Source of the DNA: Nesterenkonia alkaliphila
Lineage (GTDB): Bacteria > Actinomycetota > Actinomycetes > Actinomycetales > Micrococcaceae
Direction of reading: 5' to 3'
NCBI RefSeq assembly: GCF_009758175.1
Contig: NZ_WRPM01000030.1
Coordinates: 1-41,491 of the forward strand
DNA length: 41,491 bases
Shown here: positions 40,551 through 41,491 of the stretch, piece after piece
Position numbering within the stretch: position 1 is the first letter of the stretch
Layout of the letters: each line of letters starts with the position of its first letter
Notes under the pieces: model-generated
The model's database searches: none
What the model saw: the letters and a program-made list of their open reading frames with translations, nothing else
What the model was told of the DNA's origin: nothing
Translations under genes and position numbers: made by a program

Positions 40551-40584
40551 GCATGGAATGGCGTCGCGCACTGCACAACAACAA
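40551..40584 (+). pseudogene. Possible remnant of a DUF3037 gene
   Basis: In the frame ending at a stop at 40616 it reads WRRALHNNNLRI, close to SRRQALHNNHVQI of the DUF3037 protein (DNA at about 39720-39753). By eye about 25 of 34 bases agree, including GCACTGCACAA. Too short to be sure; chance similarity is possible. Confidence 0.3.
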
Positions 40585-40636
40585 CCTCCGCATCGGCCCA
40601 CCCACTCCCGTCTGAAACCATGTCCGAGGCTGGCGC

Positions 40637-40642
40637 TACCGT
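40637..40642 (+). promoter_or_regulatory. -10 element for the HD gene (TACCGT)
   Basis: TACCGT lies 7 bases before the ATG at 40650, which supports this start over the in-frame ATG at 40620. Confidence 0.45.
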
Positions 40643-40649
40643 TGAAAGC

Positions 40650-41447
40650 ATGACGGAGGACTATGTGAGGACAGCTGAAGAAATCGCGCGGAGAGCCCAC
40701 ACAGGGCAGACCGACAAGCTCGGAATCGACTACATTGAGCACCCTGCACGCGTCGCTGAACGTGTACGGAAGTACAACGACTCTGCCGAAGCGGTCGCAG
40801 CTGCCTGGTTGCACGACGTCCTGGAAGACACCCCTGTCACCGCTGAGAACCTCCGAGCAGCCCGCCTCCCCGAAGAGGTCATCACCGTCGTCGAGCTTCT
40901 GACCAAGAGACCCGGCCAGCGCCTGGCAGACTATTGCAACGGCGTACGTCAAAACCCCATCGCATTAGCGGTTAAGCATGCTGACATAGACGACAATACT
41001 GACCCCACCCGCACCTCACAGCTCCCCCAAGAGATTCAGGACCGGCTGAGGAAGAAATACGAACGAACCCGACACTTCCTCCAGAACAGCCCCCACTGGA
41101 AAGGGCGCGCACACCCCGGCACATCACATGCCGCCCGTTCGAACGGCTACGTCTTCGGCGGCACCGCGATTGCCCCCATGCCCTCCGCCGCTGAAACTGC
41201 TCAAGCCAAGCAGAGCCTCCGCTTCACCGCGGAAAAGTTCTCGACGCCCTCTCTTAGCGAATACAACTCAATCCTTGAAGCCTGCGACTTCGACATCACC
41301 ACCGTGACCCTCCGTCTGACATCCTGGGACGAGGCCGCAGACTGGTATCTCACCAGCAACAACTTCGAACGCCTTGGATTCATTGAAACCGCACTCCACT
41401 CTGAAGCCCTAGCCACCCACCTCCCGGAACTAGTGGTCCGTCTCTGA
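40650..41447 (+). CDS. HD-domain hydrolase, small alarmone hydrolase-like, with extra C-terminal domain
   Basis: 265 residues. The N-terminal 145 residues follow the (p)ppGpp hydrolase type of HD domain seen in RelA/SpoT and Mesh1-like proteins. Visible are EHPARVAERV with H31, AWLHDVLEDTPVT with H55-D56 and E59-D60, and VKHADIDDNTDPTR with D112 and N116, so metal ligands look intact. No synthetase domain is present. The remaining 110 residues (from about 155) form an unrecognised domain with ITTVTLRLTSWDEAADWYLT. The start at 40650 fits a leaderless pattern. It is separated from the hsd operon by a terminator, so it is its own unit. Substrate is inferred from family only. Confidence 0.75.
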   Translation: MTEDYVRTAEEIARRAHTGQTDKLGIDYIEHPARVAERVRKYNDSAEAVAAAWLHDVLEDTPVTAENLRAARLPEEVITVVELLTKRPGQRLADYCNGVRQNPIALAVKHADIDDNTDPTRTSQLPQEIQDRLRKKYERTRHFLQNSPHWKGRAHPGTSHAARSNGYVFGGTAIAPMPSAAETAQAKQSLRFTAEKFSTPSLSEYNSILEACDFDITTVTLRLTSWDEAADWYLTSNNFERLGFIETALHSEALATHLPELVVRL

Positions 41448-41491
41448 TTTAGCTTGCCATTTCGGTGAGTTTCGCTCGTGCTCGGCGGGTT

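Larger units (their letters stand above)
40322..40649. other. Gap between DUF3037 gene and HD gene, with terminator and a possible gene remnant
   Basis: 328 bases without a full gene. It holds a perfect terminator-type hairpin (40335-40360), a second short hairpin (40480-40498) and a fragment resembling part of the DUF3037 gene (about 40551-40584). The right end carries the promoter-like TACCGT of the HD gene. Confidence 0.6.

Noticed and set aside
1-41491. tRNA or rRNA genes, insertion sequences, integrase or plasmid origin
   Set aside because: I looked for cloverleaf ends, transposase motifs and terminal repeats and saw none. The island at the right end has no visible integrase or att site within the window.

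Overview
The window is high-GC actinobacterial DNA. The conserved block glmS-acpS-nnrD-alr-tsaE ... tsaB-rimI-tsaD, many GTG starts, genes that look leaderless (TANNNT 6-8 nt before the start codon), a DtxR/IdeR-like site and PHO-box-like repeats of the GTTCACC type all fit Micrococcales. Strongly acidic secreted lipoproteins hint at a halotolerant relative of Micrococcaceae such as Nesterenkonia. The genus is inference only.

Layout. 1-321: start of a ThrE-type threonine/serine exporter, cut by the window edge. 508-4528 (minus): a complete YclNOPQ-like siderophore ABC importer (binding lipoprotein, two permeases, ATPase) with a candidate iron-regulator box in front. 4668-10782: a THUMP-like methyltransferase, a CopC protein with a His-rich membrane partner, a NagZ-like GH3 lipoprotein and a YbdK/EgtA-like carboxylate-amine ligase. 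10899-13339 (minus): tsaD, rimI, tsaB. 13371-23959 (minus): a full phosphonate cluster, phnD-C-E(fused)-F then phnG-H-I-J-K-L-M (ABC uptake plus carbon-phosphorus lyase). 24215-29852 (minus): tsaE, alr, nnrD, acpS, glmS. 29950-33828 (plus): an NTF2-like protein, coaA, a VanY-type carboxypeptidase lipoprotein and purB. 34025-41447: an accessory island with Mrr, an orphan DUF433 antitoxin-like gene, hsdM-hsdS without hsdR, a membrane protein, a HipA-like kinase, a DUF3037 protein, and an HD-type alarmone-hydrolase-like protein.

How it fits together. The phosphonate cluster sits exactly between tsaE and tsaB, which are neighbours in many actinobacteria, so it looks like a same-strand insertion into a housekeeping operon. 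Direct repeats resembling PHO boxes lie in front of phnD and in front of phnG, pointing to phosphate-starvation control of both halves. Both binding-lipoprotein genes (siderophore and phosphonate) are followed by strong perfect hairpins just before their permease/ATPase genes, a likely way of making more binding protein than transporter.

The most novel part is the right end. A type I methyltransferase/specificity pair runs by 4-base overlaps into a membrane protein, a HipA-like kinase and a DUF3037 protein, with no restriction subunit in the window. It is flanked by a methyl-directed Mrr nuclease and an alarmone-hydrolase-like HD protein. This is a reasonable candidate for an undescribed modification-linked defence or growth-control system. 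Its function is inference.
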